Below, in pieces: positions 6,208 through 6,243 of a stretch of DNA of 6,243 nt. The DNA is from Anaerolineae bacterium (lineage in GTDB: Bacteria > Chloroflexota > Anaerolineae > JAFGEY01). Each line of letters starts with the position of its first letter. Positions within the stretch are counted from its first letter, which is position 1. Made by a program: the position numbers and the translations under genes. The notes under the pieces are model-generated. The model searched no databases and was not told the DNA's origin. It was given only the letters and a program-made list of their open reading frames with translations. The DNA is taken from assembly GCA_016931365.1 (NCBI GenBank), contig JAFGEY010000398.1:1-6243 (forward strand), written 5' to 3'.

Positions 6208-6243
6208 CTGGTATCATGATCAATGAGCGCCAGGGTTGCCCAG

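Noticed and set aside
6216..6243. Possible start of another plus-strand gene (ATG at 6216 or 6223)
   Set aside because: No ribosome binding site precedes either ATG and only seven to nine codons are visible, so nothing supports a call.
1..6243. Defence island, CRISPR, toxin-antitoxin or integrated element
   Set aside because: No cas, restriction, toxin, integrase or transposase motifs are visible, and no direct-repeat array is present. Two nuclease-like genes alone do not make a defence system.

Overview
The window is GC-rich (by eye above 60 %) and densely coded. It comes from a bacterium I cannot place firmly. The style of the proteins, the mix of genes and a dispersed-repeat-like palindrome in the intergenic space remind me of Chloroflexota (Anaerolineae/Caldilineae-like), but no taxonomic marker gene is present, so this is only an impression.

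Layout: positions 1-403 hold the 5' part of a minus-strand gene that runs off the left edge. It encodes a protein with a possible PD-(D/E)XK-type nuclease core and no recognised name. A 136-nt divergent intergenic region (404-539) is mostly filled by a roughly 100-bp element bounded by 14-bp perfect inverted repeats. Then come four plus-strand genes with short gaps of 51, 61 and 33 nt: a stand-alone DEDDy 3'-5' exonuclease (540-1244), a MobA/MocA-like nucleotidyltransferase (1296-1874), and two tandem, clearly diverged GH42 beta-galactosidase-like glycoside hydrolases (1936-4068 and 4102-6207). The last 36 nt contain nothing I can call.

The functional core is the GH42 pair. Both lack signal peptides, so they probably act in the cytoplasm on imported galactosides or related short oligosaccharides; the transporter and regulator would have to lie outside the window. 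The pair is separated by only 33 nt and is almost certainly co-transcribed. The exonuclease and nucleotidyltransferase may share the transcript because of the spacing, but no shared pathway is evident. I see no RNA gene, CRISPR array, transposase gene or convincing rho-independent terminator.

No clearly new multi-gene system is visible. The points most worth a second look are: (1) a shared relocation of one cysteine in the presumed zinc site of both GH42 enzymes, (2) the MITE/REP-like palindrome that takes up the divergent promoter region, and (3) a 15-bp hairpin buried inside the first GH42 coding sequence.
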